From: Coriobacteriia bacterium
GTDB taxonomy: Bacteria; Actinomycetota; Coriobacteriia; Coriobacteriales; UBA8131
Assembly: GCA_009783085.1 (NCBI GenBank)
Contig: WRHU01000002.1
Coordinates: 74,019 to 138,018, forward strand
Direction of reading: 5' to 3'
DNA length: 64,000 bases
Shown: positions 48,924 through 58,406 of the stretch, in pieces
Layout: the number at the start of each line of letters is the position of its first letter
Numbering within the stretch: position 1 is the first letter of the stretch
The notes under the pieces: generated by a model
Databases searched by the model: none
What the model saw: only the letters and a program-made list of their open reading frames with translations
Told to the model about the DNA's origin: nothing
Program-made: the position numbers and the translations under genes

Positions 48924-49719
48924 TCGTTTGTAAATCCATGAGAAGGTAGCCAGCAGTTATCTTGAGCACGCCCCGATAAAAGCGTGTCTCGATAAGTTTG
49001 TTTGCAAGATCAGAAAACTCTTTGAACCACGGAAGAATATGGTTTTCGATAAAATCATGCGACTCTTTGAGGCGCGTGCGAGCCTCTTCGAGCATGTCAC
49101 CGGCAGACTCCTCAACAGCCTCAGCACGCAAGGCTTCTGCGGCCCGATCGCTCATAACTGCCAAAAACTCGAGCATGAAACTGAGGTGATCGTCGGGAAT
49201 GCTGGTATCGGTAACCCGTAAAAGATTGCGGGCAAACACCTTGAAAACATCTGCGCGCGGCTGCTGACTAAGCAGGCCTTCCTCGCTCAAAAATACCGAA
49301 GCATACGGCACTGCTGTGCGCCCCTCGTATGCCTGTGCCCCACCAAAACTCGACGTAAAATCGACCGCAAGCATCTGCCTTGTTCCTGTGTTTCGTTTGC
49401 GCAGATAGCGAGTGATGTCATTAAAGCCATCTTCTAACAAAGGCTCACCGCTGGCGAAATCCGTGTAGTCGGTTTGTGCCATCGTGTCGATTTGTTCTTG
49501 CGTAAGCGGCTTAAAATAAAAGCCTGCCAACGCCAAGTAAAACTCACGACGCCCCTCCAACACTTGAATAAGTACCTCTTTTGAGGTTTCTTTTGGGGTT
49601 TCTGATTTTTTGGACAAAGCAATCAGCCCTTTCTGTTTTGGTTCAACGAGCAGTCCAATAGGAGCAAAAAGGGTGCTGCGTAGCAAGGTAGGTACAACAC
49701 AGCACCCCTTAAGCCTCAA
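48895..49719 (-). CDS. TorD/DmsD-like molybdoenzyme chaperone
   Basis: LEGRREFYLALAGFYFKPLTQEQIDTMAQ...; location in reductase operon; exact start uncertain. Confidence 0.75.
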   Translation of the reverse strand: MRLKGCCVVPTLLRSTLFAPIGLLVEPKQKGLIALSKKSETPKETSKEVLIQVLEGRREFYLALAGFYFKPLTQEQIDTMAQTDYTDFASGEPLLEDGFNDITRYLRKRNTGTRQMLAVDFTSSFGGAQAYEGRTAVPYASVFLSEEGLLSQQPRADVFKVFARNLLRVTDTSIPDDHLSFMLEFLAVMSDRAAEALRAEAVEESAGDMLEEARTRLKESHDFIENHILPWFKEFSDLANKLIETRFYRGVLKITAGYLLMDLQTIDDMLEELS

Positions 49720-49722
49720 ACA

Positions 49723-50553
49723 CTAGAACGGAAACAAACCTCTGCTTCCAGAAGCGAGCTCGAACAAATCGGGCGTATAAGCAGAACCGGCAAGCCACAT
49801 GACAATTCTAAACGTCACGCCGCCAACAAGAACAGCCAAAATGCCCAAAAGTGCCATTGACAGGCTGGCCTTAGAATACGCCATCCAAGCAGCCAAAACA
49901 GCGATCACGCCACCGATAAGCACTGCGCCACACCAGAACACAAGAGCGACATTGCCAAGCGGAGCGGTCAGGCCATAAAGCACCAGTGCGATTGCCTCTA
50001 GAACAGCAACGACGAGAACTATCAATGCCGTCTTTTTGATAGCATCTGCCTCATCCTTAAACCAGATTTGGAGGGCAAGGAACAAAAAGCCACCCAAAGT
50101 CAAGGAGGTCAAGAGATACGACAAAGACAACACCGGAGTTGACCATGCCGGACGCGTCTCAATAACCTCATAGCCGTGTCCAGAAACATACATGAAGATG
50201 ATGCCCACCACGATGCCGATAGCACCAATAATCTTTGAGAGCCCACCTTCTCGGTTAATAACAAAAAGATACACAAAAGCAACAATTGCAGACAGCCCAA
50301 GAAAAATCAGCTCAAGCGAGATTGGCGAGAAAGAGCCGAGATTAAACGCTGCTGCCATAATGTTTGCCGGATTTCCAAGGTGCAACACAGATGCACAGCC
50401 GCCCACAATCAACAAGATGATGGCGATAATGGCAGCCATAAAGCGCACTTTTCTGCTTGCACCAAAAAACTCACCTAATCCAGCAAAAACGAGGAGTCCG
50501 GCGCCTGCGCCGGCAATTACGGTGAAAAGAACCAGGGACCATTCAATACCCAT
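49723..50553 (-). CDS. DmsC-like membrane anchor subunit
   Basis: 8 hydrophobic segments; VLHLGNPANIMAAAFNLGSFSPISLELI. Confidence 0.82.
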   Translation of the reverse strand: MGIEWSLVLFTVIAGAGAGLLVFAGLGEFFGASRKVRFMAAIIAIILLIVGGCASVLHLGNPANIMAAAFNLGSFSPISLELIFLGLSAIVAFVYLFVINREGGLSKIIGAIGIVVGIIFMYVSGHGYEVIETRPAWSTPVLSLSYLLTSLTLGGFLFLALQIWFKDEADAIKKTALIVLVVAVLEAIALVLYGLTAPLGNVALVFWCGAVLIGGVIAVLAAWMAYSKASLSMALLGILAVLVGGVTFRIVMWLAGSAYTPDLFELASGSRGLFPF

Positions 50554-51189
50554 TTATATCAGCTCCTTCCACTCTGCGATTTCCTCTGAGAGGATATACC
50601 TTGTGAGAGGCTTGGCGTCGGCCTTGTCGACCAAGGTGTGAACGCCTCTGCCCTCTGCCTCTGCAGCAGCAACAGCCTTAGACGCACCAGAGTTGGGATC
50701 GTCTAAATCACCAAAGAAGCGTGCGCCACACGAGCAGTTGTGTACGCACGGCGGCACTGCATGCTCAGGGTCAAACGTGTCTGCAATGTTTTTGTTGCCG
50801 TCTGATTTTGCAGTGAGATGGTTGCAGAGAATACACTTCTCCATAATGCCCGTTTCTTCGTTAAAGTTACGAACACCGTAGGGGCAAGCGTACATACAAT
50901 AGCGACACCCGATGCATTTTTCTTTGTCGATAATAACAACGTCGTTGTCTTTGTCGCGAGTAGACGCACCCGTTGGGCAAACGTCAATGCACGGTGAGTT
51001 CTCACACTGCTGACAGAAAATCGGCAGCCAATACATTTCAATGTCGGGATATTCTCCCGTTGGACCTACTGCGATAACACGATTCCAGTAGTTACCCAGT
51101 GTTACGTCGTTTTCAAACTTGCAAGCGACGATGCATGAATCGCATCCTGAGCATCTATCACAATCGATTACAAGAGTTCGCTTAGCCAT
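50554..51189 (-). CDS. DmsB-like iron-sulfur subunit
   Basis: CDRCSGCDSCIVACKFEND, CQQCENSPCIDVCPTGAS, CIGCRYCMYACPYGVR, CILCNH. Confidence 0.92.
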   Translation of the reverse strand: MAKRTLVIDCDRCSGCDSCIVACKFENDVTLGNYWNRVIAVGPTGEYPDIEMYWLPIFCQQCENSPCIDVCPTGASTRDKDNDVVIIDKEKCIGCRYCMYACPYGVRNFNEETGIMEKCILCNHLTAKSDGNKNIADTFDPEHAVPPCVHNCSCGARFFGDLDDPNSGASKAVAAAEAEGRGVHTLVDKADAKPLTRYILSEEIAEWKELI

Positions 51190-54100
51190 TACATACCACC
51201 TCCCGGTACCGCATTAGGATCCCAGTCGCTAAAGGCGACCTGCGGGGTTTGCTCCATGTCAAGAGCAGAGCCGATACCATCAACATACTGGTTGGGCTGC
51301 GACGGCAAGAACGGAGTAAACTCTTTTGGCTCGACCCAAACACCTTCGGGGCGTACGCCCTTTTTGATGTTGACGGCAAAACCACGGTTGGTATAAGAAC
51401 CAAACACTTCGTTGTACGGAGCAGAGTTTTTGGTGATAACGTTAATGTTGGACTCTCTCCATCCGCCCGTAATCTTTTTCTGTGAGCTATCAAAGCACTC
51501 GGGATTCCAGAAACGCTCCATCCACAAAACACCTTCGGCCATGCCGTTGTGAATGTAGACGCGCCCCGTAATAGTACCGCGGCGTGAGGTAACATCGACC
51601 CAATCCATGTGCTTAAGACCATAAGCATCAGCAGTTTTTTGGCACATACGTACATCAGGTGCAGGATACAGCTCGCGCGCAAAAGCGGAGTGGCGCATCG
51701 TGCCATGATGGAAGTAATACACACGACCAGAGGTAATAACCAGCGGATACTCTGGATCGTAGCCAATTTGACCCTCGATGGGAGACTCGATTGGCTCAAT
51801 GTGCTGACAGATAGGCGAATACGTGCCCACATAGTCGTAATCTGGGTTTTGGTCTTTGACTTCTTGACCAATACTTACATCTACTGCCTCTTGCGTGCGC
51901 GGATAGCAGTACGGGTGTCCGTTGGCTGCCATCTTAACGAGCAAGGTGCAGTACACCTCGCACTTGCGAGATTCAGTACCAAAACCTGCTGGCAGACCGT
52001 CATCTGCCATGCCCAAATGTTGGTCATAAATCCAGTATTCCTTAGGATCTCTGTAGCCAAAGTTGGGGTTGGGCTCTCCTGTGAAGTTTCCACTTGCATC
52101 TAAGCCATAGCTTGCACCAAAGGGCTCCATGTACTTGGGAACATCGCCCATAAAGGTGTCATAATCGGGAGCGCCGTATTTCTCAGCATGCTTTTGCTGA
52201 ATAACGGAATCCTCTTGCTCGCCACCCATAACACCCAGACCAAAGGGGAATACCATCTCAAATTGATCTGCCTTTGAGCCATGATAAACCGTTGCGTTGT
52301 TGGAGGTTTGCTTCTCCTCTGCGCCACCTCTTGAAGGCTGAGAAGGATCTGCAGGGCCTGCACCCTTAGTAGCACCAACAGCGCCAAGAACAATCTCGTT
52401 GCCGCCTGCCAGATAATCGTTGAGTATCTTGGAAGCTGCATTGACCACTTTTTGCGGAGGCACAGAGTTAGAGACTGTCTCGCCAATGTGAACAACGCCC
52501 GGGCTGGGGAACGGATAGTTAAGCTGACCAAAGCCAGAAGCACCTGTTGCCTCAAGCCACTCCCCAAGCGGGAAGATAAGGTCGGCAACCTCAATTTGGA
52601 ATGAGGTAATCATCGGATACTGGCAGATGCAGAAGTCGACCTCGTCAAAGGCGTCGTACCAAGAACCTGCATTGCCCAATACAGCAAGCTTGTTGCCCGA
52701 CATATCGTACCAAACGCGCGGTTTGTAGGGCACGCCTGTTTTGATAGCCTCAAGCACGCTTGGAATGTGGCTGTGACACCACTGGTACAAACCTTTATGG
52801 TTTTTCATACCTAAACGGTCAATTAAAAGCTGGTTCATAACGTACAGCGTACCTTTGCCACCGGGGAACATTCCTGGAGGCATGGCATCAATACGAGCCT
52901 TGTTTTGTGCTTCGGTCTCGCCAACACGATACCCGATACCAAAGATAGAACCAAACATACCACCAAAGCCGTTGAACGTTGCAACCGGACGCTCTTTGGG
53001 AGCAGGACTATTTTGCGTAAGCGTAGCACCAGGCTTATTGACATAGCCCATAATCATGTCAAGACTCATAAGGCCGAGCGGTACTTGCGAGGCAATTTGT
53101 TGCATGTCTGAAGGCACGCCATTGGCGATACCAGCGACCTCAGCCTCAGCGTAAATCTTGATGCCTTTTTCGATGATGTCTTTGGGAACCCAGCAAACCT
53201 CTTCGGCTTTTTCAAGCGTCCAGGGCTCTGCAGTGTCCTTGTAAATCTGACCAGCAGTGCAGCAAGTCTTGGCCTTGCCGCCCACTTTGACCTCGCCCTT
53301 CCAGAAAATCTCAGGGTCAACGTCTTTTGCCATGTACTCAAAAGGCTTCAAGGACTTGGACTTGTTGTCATAGCACACATACGCCGGGGTGTTATCCGGT
53401 GCAATCTGCCGATATTCTGGGAATACCTCTGTTGCATAAAGCGGCAAATGTGTGTCGGGGTCAACAACAAACGGCAGGTTGGTCCACGTTTTGACAAAGT
53501 CTGCATCGTAGAGTTTGTTCTCAAAGATGTAGCGATGCCATGCGAGGATGAGTGCACCATCGGTTGCCGGTCGAACACGCAGCCACACCGTTGCCTTTAC
53601 GGCATCGGGCGACATATTAGGATCAACAACAACCGTCTTGCAGCCAAGGGCTCGAAGCTCTGCCATGCCGCGTCCAGACTGAGCGGTCTGGCTTACGGAA
53701 GGCTGTGCGCCCCAAAGCACCATAACCTTGGTGTCTTGTGTTGCGCCACGAGCAACCTCCAAAGGTGCAAGACCTTTGAACGACTCTAAAACAGCGCAGT
53801 CGGCGATGGATTGATCGGCTCCATGGTACATATAATCAGCAATGGAGAAGCGCGGCAGATAGCACTGCGCGCAGCCGGGCTCAAATACCGTGGGCGAACC
53901 AAAAGCCATCGGAATGGTCATAGCTTGCATAAACGAATACGCACCGCCGCCGCCTACTGAAGCAAAGAACGAATACGTTCCGTACTGCTCAATAGCCTCG
54001 GCAATTTTTGTAGCAGCAAGCTCGATAGCCTCATCCCAGCTAATGCGCTCCCACTTGGCGTTCTCCGCACCACGCTCGCCCGAGCGTTTGAGCGGATAAA

Positions 54101-54416
54101 GAACACGGCGGGGGCTGTACATCGTGTGCAGCTGGTTGAGACCTTTGAGGCACAGGCTTCCCTGACTCGTTGGAGCTAGGGGGTGTCCCTCAAGTTTCAC
54201 CACAGTGTTGTTTCTGACATACACACGGCACGGGCACGCCTGAATACAGCCGTGGCACGTGGACACATACATTTTAAGTTCGTCTGTGTTCTCAAGTGCC
54301 CACGCTTGGTCGGTCTCTACAAGAGAGCCCGCCACTTTTGTGCTTAAGGCGGCAGCCGCACCGGCAACTGTTGCAGCTTTAACAAAGCTACGACGTGTCA
54401 TGGTGAGTTTTTGCAT
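51189..54416 (-). CDS. molybdopterin-dependent oxidoreductase catalytic subunit (DMSO reductase superfamily), Tat substrate
   Basis: MTRRSFVKAATVAGAAAAL; CHGCIQACPCRVYVRNNTVVKLEGHP...GSLCLKGLNQLHTMYSPRRVLYPLKR. Confidence 0.93.
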   Translation of the reverse strand: MQKLTMTRRSFVKAATVAGAAAALSTKVAGSLVETDQAWALENTDELKMYVSTCHGCIQACPCRVYVRNNTVVKLEGHPLAPTSQGSLCLKGLNQLHTMYSPRRVLYPLKRSGERGAENAKWERISWDEAIELAATKIAEAIEQYGTYSFFASVGGGGAYSFMQAMTIPMAFGSPTVFEPGCAQCYLPRFSIADYMYHGADQSIADCAVLESFKGLAPLEVARGATQDTKVMVLWGAQPSVSQTAQSGRGMAELRALGCKTVVVDPNMSPDAVKATVWLRVRPATDGALILAWHRYIFENKLYDADFVKTWTNLPFVVDPDTHLPLYATEVFPEYRQIAPDNTPAYVCYDNKSKSLKPFEYMAKDVDPEIFWKGEVKVGGKAKTCCTAGQIYKDTAEPWTLEKAEEVCWVPKDIIEKGIKIYAEAEVAGIANGVPSDMQQIASQVPLGLMSLDMIMGYVNKPGATLTQNSPAPKERPVATFNGFGGMFGSIFGIGYRVGETEAQNKARIDAMPPGMFPGGKGTLYVMNQLLIDRLGMKNHKGLYQWCHSHIPSVLEAIKTGVPYKPRVWYDMSGNKLAVLGNAGSWYDAFDEVDFCICQYPMITSFQIEVADLIFPLGEWLEATGASGFGQLNYPFPSPGVVHIGETVSNSVPPQKVVNAASKILNDYLAGGNEIVLGAVGATKGAGPADPSQPSRGGAEEKQTSNNATVYHGSKADQFEMVFPFGLGVMGGEQEDSVIQQKHAEKYGAPDYDTFMGDVPKYMEPFGASYGLDASGNFTGEPNPNFGYRDPKEYWIYDQHLGMADDGLPAGFGTESRKCEVYCTLLVKMAANGHPYCYPRTQEAVDVSIGQEVKDQNPDYDYVGTYSPICQHIEPIESPIEGQIGYDPEYPLVITSGRVYYFHHGTMRHSAFARELYPAPDVRMCQKTADAYGLKHMDWVDVTSRRGTITGRVYIHNGMAEGVLWMERFWNPECFDSSQKKITGGWRESNINVITKNSAPYNEVFGSYTNRGFAVNIKKGVRPEGVWVEPKEFTPFLPSQPNQYVDGIGSALDMEQTPQVAFSDWDPNAVPGGGM

Positions 54417-54548
54417 AGATGCTCCTTTCTTATACTAAATCCAATACGACTTTCGTTTTTCTCTCCTCCGAGCTCTCCTTTCCGCAGCTCTTTCCTCCGA
54501 GCTACTTTTTGCAGCCCTTTTGTTCACTGAGGCTGCTTTTCATTCTGG

Positions 54549-55367
54549 TTACTTGCTTTTCTCCAGAGTTGCCAACAATTCCCTTCCTTCAGGAGTGATA
54601 ATCCAACCACTCTCCCAAAATATGCCGCCCGCCTTCTCCAGCTTGTCAACAAAAACACTCGGCTGAATAGGACGGTCGTCTGGCTTCCTGTTTGCCATGA
54701 GCGCTTCACGGCCACGCAAAAGGGTGTCTATCTCTGCCATGCTGCGTTTCTCGGTGAGAAACTCCAGCACCTCGGTGTAGGTTTCGTAATACGCCGGCTC
54801 AATGTCAAGCATTTCTAAGAGTCGATTTTTGGGATTCATTTGCTCAACAAACGCAAGTCCGACCTCATTGGTTTGATAGGCGAACTGGGCGATAAGGTCG
54901 TCGATTTCGTCTTCGGTGAGACCTTCTTTTTGGGCAGGCTCGATGACTGCCCCAGCCTCATCAAGCTCAAAGGTATCTATACCGCCACCCTTGAGAAGAA
55001 ATAGCAGCAGAAAATAGGGGCTTTGCGATGCCTTTTTGAACTCGGGACAGCCTGCGATAAAGTCCTCTACCTCAGGCAGAATGCGACGCTCAGCGCAAAA
55101 CTTGAGCGTCTTGTAATTTATTTCACGATGGAGGGGATTACGCTTGGCGGAGCTGCTCAAATGTTTCAAGCGCTCCTCAAAGCTTAGTTCAGAGTTTGGC
55201 TCCAAATTTAGCTCAGAGCTTAGCTCAAGGTTCTCCTCAAAACAAAGCGCAGTTGTTTCAAGGTCTGCCTGGCCTGTTTCGCCGTCTTGAGCGTTTGCAT
55301 TAAAATCTTGCTCAAGCTCCGCCAAGCCCCCACCAACGTCTACTGTCTGCTTTTCATTACTCAACAT
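54549..55367 (-). CDS. hypothetical protein upstream of reductase operon, winged-helix-like C-terminus
   Basis: MLSNEKQ start after aaggagg at 55367; no confident domain. Confidence 0.55.
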   Translation of the reverse strand: MLSNEKQTVDVGGGLAELEQDFNANAQDGETGQADLETTALCFEENLELSSELNLEPNSELSFEERLKHLSSSAKRNPLHREINYKTLKFCAERRILPEVEDFIAGCPEFKKASQSPYFLLLFLLKGGGIDTFELDEAGAVIEPAQKEGLTEDEIDDLIAQFAYQTNEVGLAFVEQMNPKNRLLEMLDIEPAYYETYTEVLEFLTEKRSMAEIDTLLRGREALMANRKPDDRPIQPSVFVDKLEKAGGIFWESGWIITPEGRELLATLEKSK

Positions 55368-55437
55368 GAACCTCCTTAGTTCTCGGGAGTATTTCCCGGT
55401 GTATTTCCCAAACGCATCCTTGGAAAAGAACAATCAA

Positions 55438-55487
55438 CGAGATAACACGAGATAACACGAGATAACACGAGATAACACGAGATAACA
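55438..55487. repeat. five perfect 10-bp tandem repeats (cgagataaca)
   Basis: Read directly. Confidence 0.97.
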
Positions 55488-55764
55488 AACTAGGGTAAAA
55501 CCCTTTGTTTCGATAAGCAATGATTTTGCAAATTGCTGCCAAATCCTCCTAAAACATTATAAAGCCTCAAAGAGGCGCTGAGTTTATAAGCAATAATTGA
55601 TTAAGGGTGAACTTCTTAGGGTGTTCGAATTTTTTTGCTCAAAGTTGGACTAATACAAAATTGTGTATTTGGCATTTTTGCATATTTTTTGAGTTTTATG
55701 TAGATTTTTGCGTAGCTCTTGGAAGGGCTGCGTAGGGAGCTTTGTTTGTGTGCACCCGCTCGCC

Positions 55765-57108
55765 CTAGGCTTCCCTCAGCAAAACTTCCAGCGAAGCCAT
55801 CTTGACGCAAAGCACAAACAGCTTGCCTGCTTCCTTGAGCTCATCGAGTGACGGATAGGTGGGAGCAATGCGAATGTTTGCGTCGATGGGGTCGTTTCCG
55901 TACGGATAGGTTGCGCCGGCATCGGTGAGCGTGAGGCCAGCCTCCTTGGCAAGCTGCACAACCCGCTTTGCCGTATTGGGCAACCCGTCAAACGAGATAA
56001 AGTAACCGCCCTTAGGGCGCGTCCACTCCCCTATGTCAAGATCGCCCAAGCCCTCGTCCAGCATTTCAAGAAAGGCCGTGAACTTGGGTGCCACAATGGC
56101 TGCATGTTTTTTCATGTGCGCACGCACGCCGTCTAAATCTTTGAGAAAGAGTACGTGACGCAGCTGATTGAGTTTGTCTGAACCAATGGTTCTCAGGGCA
56201 AGCTGCTCGGAGATTTCTGCGATGTTTTTGGGTGAGGAGGCCAACGCCGAGATGCCCGCACCAGCAAAAGTAATTTTTGACGTTGAGGCAAACATATACC
56301 AGAGGTCGGAGTTGCCTGCTTTTTCGCATGCCGTTTTGATGCTTGCGAGGCTGTCGCCCGGCTCGGTGAGGTCGTGGACGGCATAGGCATTGTCCCAATA
56401 CAGGCGAAAATCCTTTGCCGCTGGCTTGAGCTGGGCAAAGCGCTCAACCGTTTGCTCTGAGTAGGTAACGCCCGTAGGGTTAGCATATTTGGGCACACAC
56501 CAGATACCCTTGATTGAAGCGTCGTTGTTTACTTGTTGCTCGACAAAATCCATGTCTGGCCCCTCAGCGCTCGTTGGCACCAAAATCATCTCGATGCCAA
56601 AGTGTGCCGTAAGAGCAAAGTGGCGGTCGTAGCCAGGCGCAGGGCAGAGAAACTTTACGGGCTCTCCCAGCTGGGCCCACGGTGTTTGGCCAGCAATGCC
56701 GTGTGTTTTTGCGCGAGCAACGGTGTCATACATAACACTGAGGCTCGAATTGTCGCACACGATGGTTTCTGCTGGGGCAACGTCCATAATGGCTGCCATA
56801 AGCGCACGTGCTTCTGGTGTTCCGGTGAGCCCTCCGTAATTGCGGAGGTCGTCAGCTTGTTTTTTGCGGAGAAGCGCAGCGTCAGTTTTTGATGAAAGCA
56901 CGTCAAGTAGGGGCTCGGAAAGATCGAGCTGCTCAGGGGCAGGTTTACCGCGTGCCATGTTGAGCTTAAGGTCTTTTGCCGCAATGCGTGCGTACTCCTC
57001 GCTCAGCGCGTCGAGCTGTGCTTGCAGGGCTTCTTTTGTGAGCGTTTTGTATGGAGTATTGTGTGGAGTGTTGTCTTGGGTGTTGTTTGGGGTGTTGTCT
57101 GCCGTCAT
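55765..57108 (-). CDS. PLP-dependent class I/II aminotransferase
   Basis: LNMARGKPAPEQLDLSEPLLDVLS...; SLSVMYDTVARAKTHG; FASTSKITFAGAGISALASS (PLP lysine). Confidence 0.9.
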   Translation of the reverse strand: MTADNTPNNTQDNTPHNTPYKTLTKEALQAQLDALSEEYARIAAKDLKLNMARGKPAPEQLDLSEPLLDVLSSKTDAALLRKKQADDLRNYGGLTGTPEARALMAAIMDVAPAETIVCDNSSLSVMYDTVARAKTHGIAGQTPWAQLGEPVKFLCPAPGYDRHFALTAHFGIEMILVPTSAEGPDMDFVEQQVNNDASIKGIWCVPKYANPTGVTYSEQTVERFAQLKPAAKDFRLYWDNAYAVHDLTEPGDSLASIKTACEKAGNSDLWYMFASTSKITFAGAGISALASSPKNIAEISEQLALRTIGSDKLNQLRHVLFLKDLDGVRAHMKKHAAIVAPKFTAFLEMLDEGLGDLDIGEWTRPKGGYFISFDGLPNTAKRVVQLAKEAGLTLTDAGATYPYGNDPIDANIRIAPTYPSLDELKEAGKLFVLCVKMASLEVLLREA

Positions 57109-57282
57109 GGTTCCTACTTTCGCTGTTTGGCCTTTTTGCTATCGCTTGCCTTTTCTATTGTGGCCTTTTTGCCATCGCTTACCTAACCTTTTTCTTATAA
57201 TACCAAAGCATTGTGCAAATGAGGCGTGATATTCCTCCGCAATTCTGATAGAATTGTGCAGCGCTCATTGCGCAGACCATGC

Positions 57283-57357
57283 GTCCCCATCGTCTATCGG
57301 CTAGGACACCACCCTTTCAAGGTGGAAAGGCGGGTTCGATTCCCGCTGGGGATGCCA
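57283..57357 (+). tRNA. tRNA-Glu (anticodon TTC), CCA encoded
   Basis: gtccccatcgtctatcggctaggacaccaccctttcaaggtggaaaggcgggttcgattcccgctggggatgcca; cloverleaf pairs (7-bp acceptor, ccacc/ggtgg anticodon stem, gcggg T-stem). Confidence 0.95.
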
Positions 57358-57362
57358 CTTTT

Positions 57363-57407
57363 TACGGCTCATCTTTGATGCCCGTAGGGCGTTAAAGGTG
57401 AGCCGTA
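57363..57407. terminator. 45-nt nested hairpin downstream of tRNA-Glu
   Basis: tacggctcatcttt...aaaggtgagccgta with inner gccc-gta-gggc. Confidence 0.6.
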
Positions 57408-57458
57408 ATGCGGTTGTGCCAGCGGGAAGCGAAGCCAGACATGGGACGAGGCGTCATC

Positions 57459-57545
57459 AAACGTGCCAGTGGCACGTTTGTAGCCGAGGGTCCGAAGTGA
57501 GCCGAGCGAACGAGGACACGCAATTTTGCGGTTTTCAAAATTGCG
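57459..57545. repeat. two perfect inverted repeats
   Basis: aaacgtgcca-g-tggcacgttt (57459-57479) and cgcaattttg...caaaattgcg (57519-57545). Confidence 0.8.
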
Positions 57546-57546
57546 T

Positions 57547-57590
57547 CGATTCCCGCAGGTGTTGCCACTTTTTACGGTTCGTTTTTGATG
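57547..57590 (+). repeat. partial copy of tRNA-Glu 3' end and downstream sequence
   Basis: cgattcccgcaggtgttgccactttttacggttcgtttttgatg versus cgattcccgctggggatgccactttttacggctcatctttgatg at the tRNA. Confidence 0.8.
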
Positions 57591-57647
57591 CTACAGCCTA
57601 TCTTTGATGCCCAGCCACCTTTTGTTCAGGAACATAAGGAGTTTGCC

Positions 57648-58265
57648 ATGGAAACACCAAATTGGAAAAAGATAAACGGCAACGAACACACGCTGTCTAA
57701 CTGGAGCATATCAAGCTGGGGCACTTCTTATGACCTTATCGCATTCGAAGAATACTTGAATGAAATGATTGCGCTTGGCTGGTGTCCTGTGCGCATACGC
57801 TGGGGCTCGCAGTTTACCTTTGTGCCCTGCGCTCCTGGAGAGTATATCTGTCGCATTGCCCTGCCCGTTACCCAAAACGGCTCCTATGATAGAAAATGGG
57901 CCACTGAGTTAAGTGAGCGCCTTGTTGCAGACCAAGCCTTTCTTGTAGAACAACGGGCTTCAATAGCTAAACGACCGGGAATTATTGCCCTACGTCATGC
58001 CTCGCTAGGGTCGTTTGAGTTTTCAGACATCGAGTCGCAAATCACTCATTACAAAAACCTCAAGAGCTATTGCAACCTATTTCTTATTCTTATGCTTATG
58101 ATGAGTATGATGTATTCGCTCTTTACTTTTTCGTTCAGAGCTTACGTCTTTTTTGTTCCGTTTGCCCTTTCTCTTGTTCCTGCGTACATACTCTGGCATT
58201 CATCAAGACAATACAAAAAATATATTAAAAAGCTTCGTGCAAAGCAAACTATGCCTCAGCCTTAG
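57648..58265 (+). CDS. DUF2812-like membrane protein
   Basis: FEEYLNEMIALGWCPVRIRWGSQFTFVPCAPGEYICRI; ATG at 57648 after ataaggag. Confidence 0.6.
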   Translation: METPNWKKINGNEHTLSNWSISSWGTSYDLIAFEEYLNEMIALGWCPVRIRWGSQFTFVPCAPGEYICRIALPVTQNGSYDRKWATELSERLVADQAFLVEQRASIAKRPGIIALRHASLGSFEFSDIESQITHYKNLKSYCNLFLILMLMMSMMYSLFTFSFRAYVFFVPFALSLVPAYILWHSSRQYKKYIKKLRAKQTMPQP

Positions 58266-58406
58266 TGCTACCAAGCCCGATGATAGTCTGTAGAAAGAAA
58301 ACAAAGCGGGCGGGGCTTGCCGTAGGGAAGCCCCCCCCGCTCCACTCCGGTAGTATCACTTATTCGCTACCTTGCTTTACGCAGCATTCGCACCATTCGC
58401 ACCATT

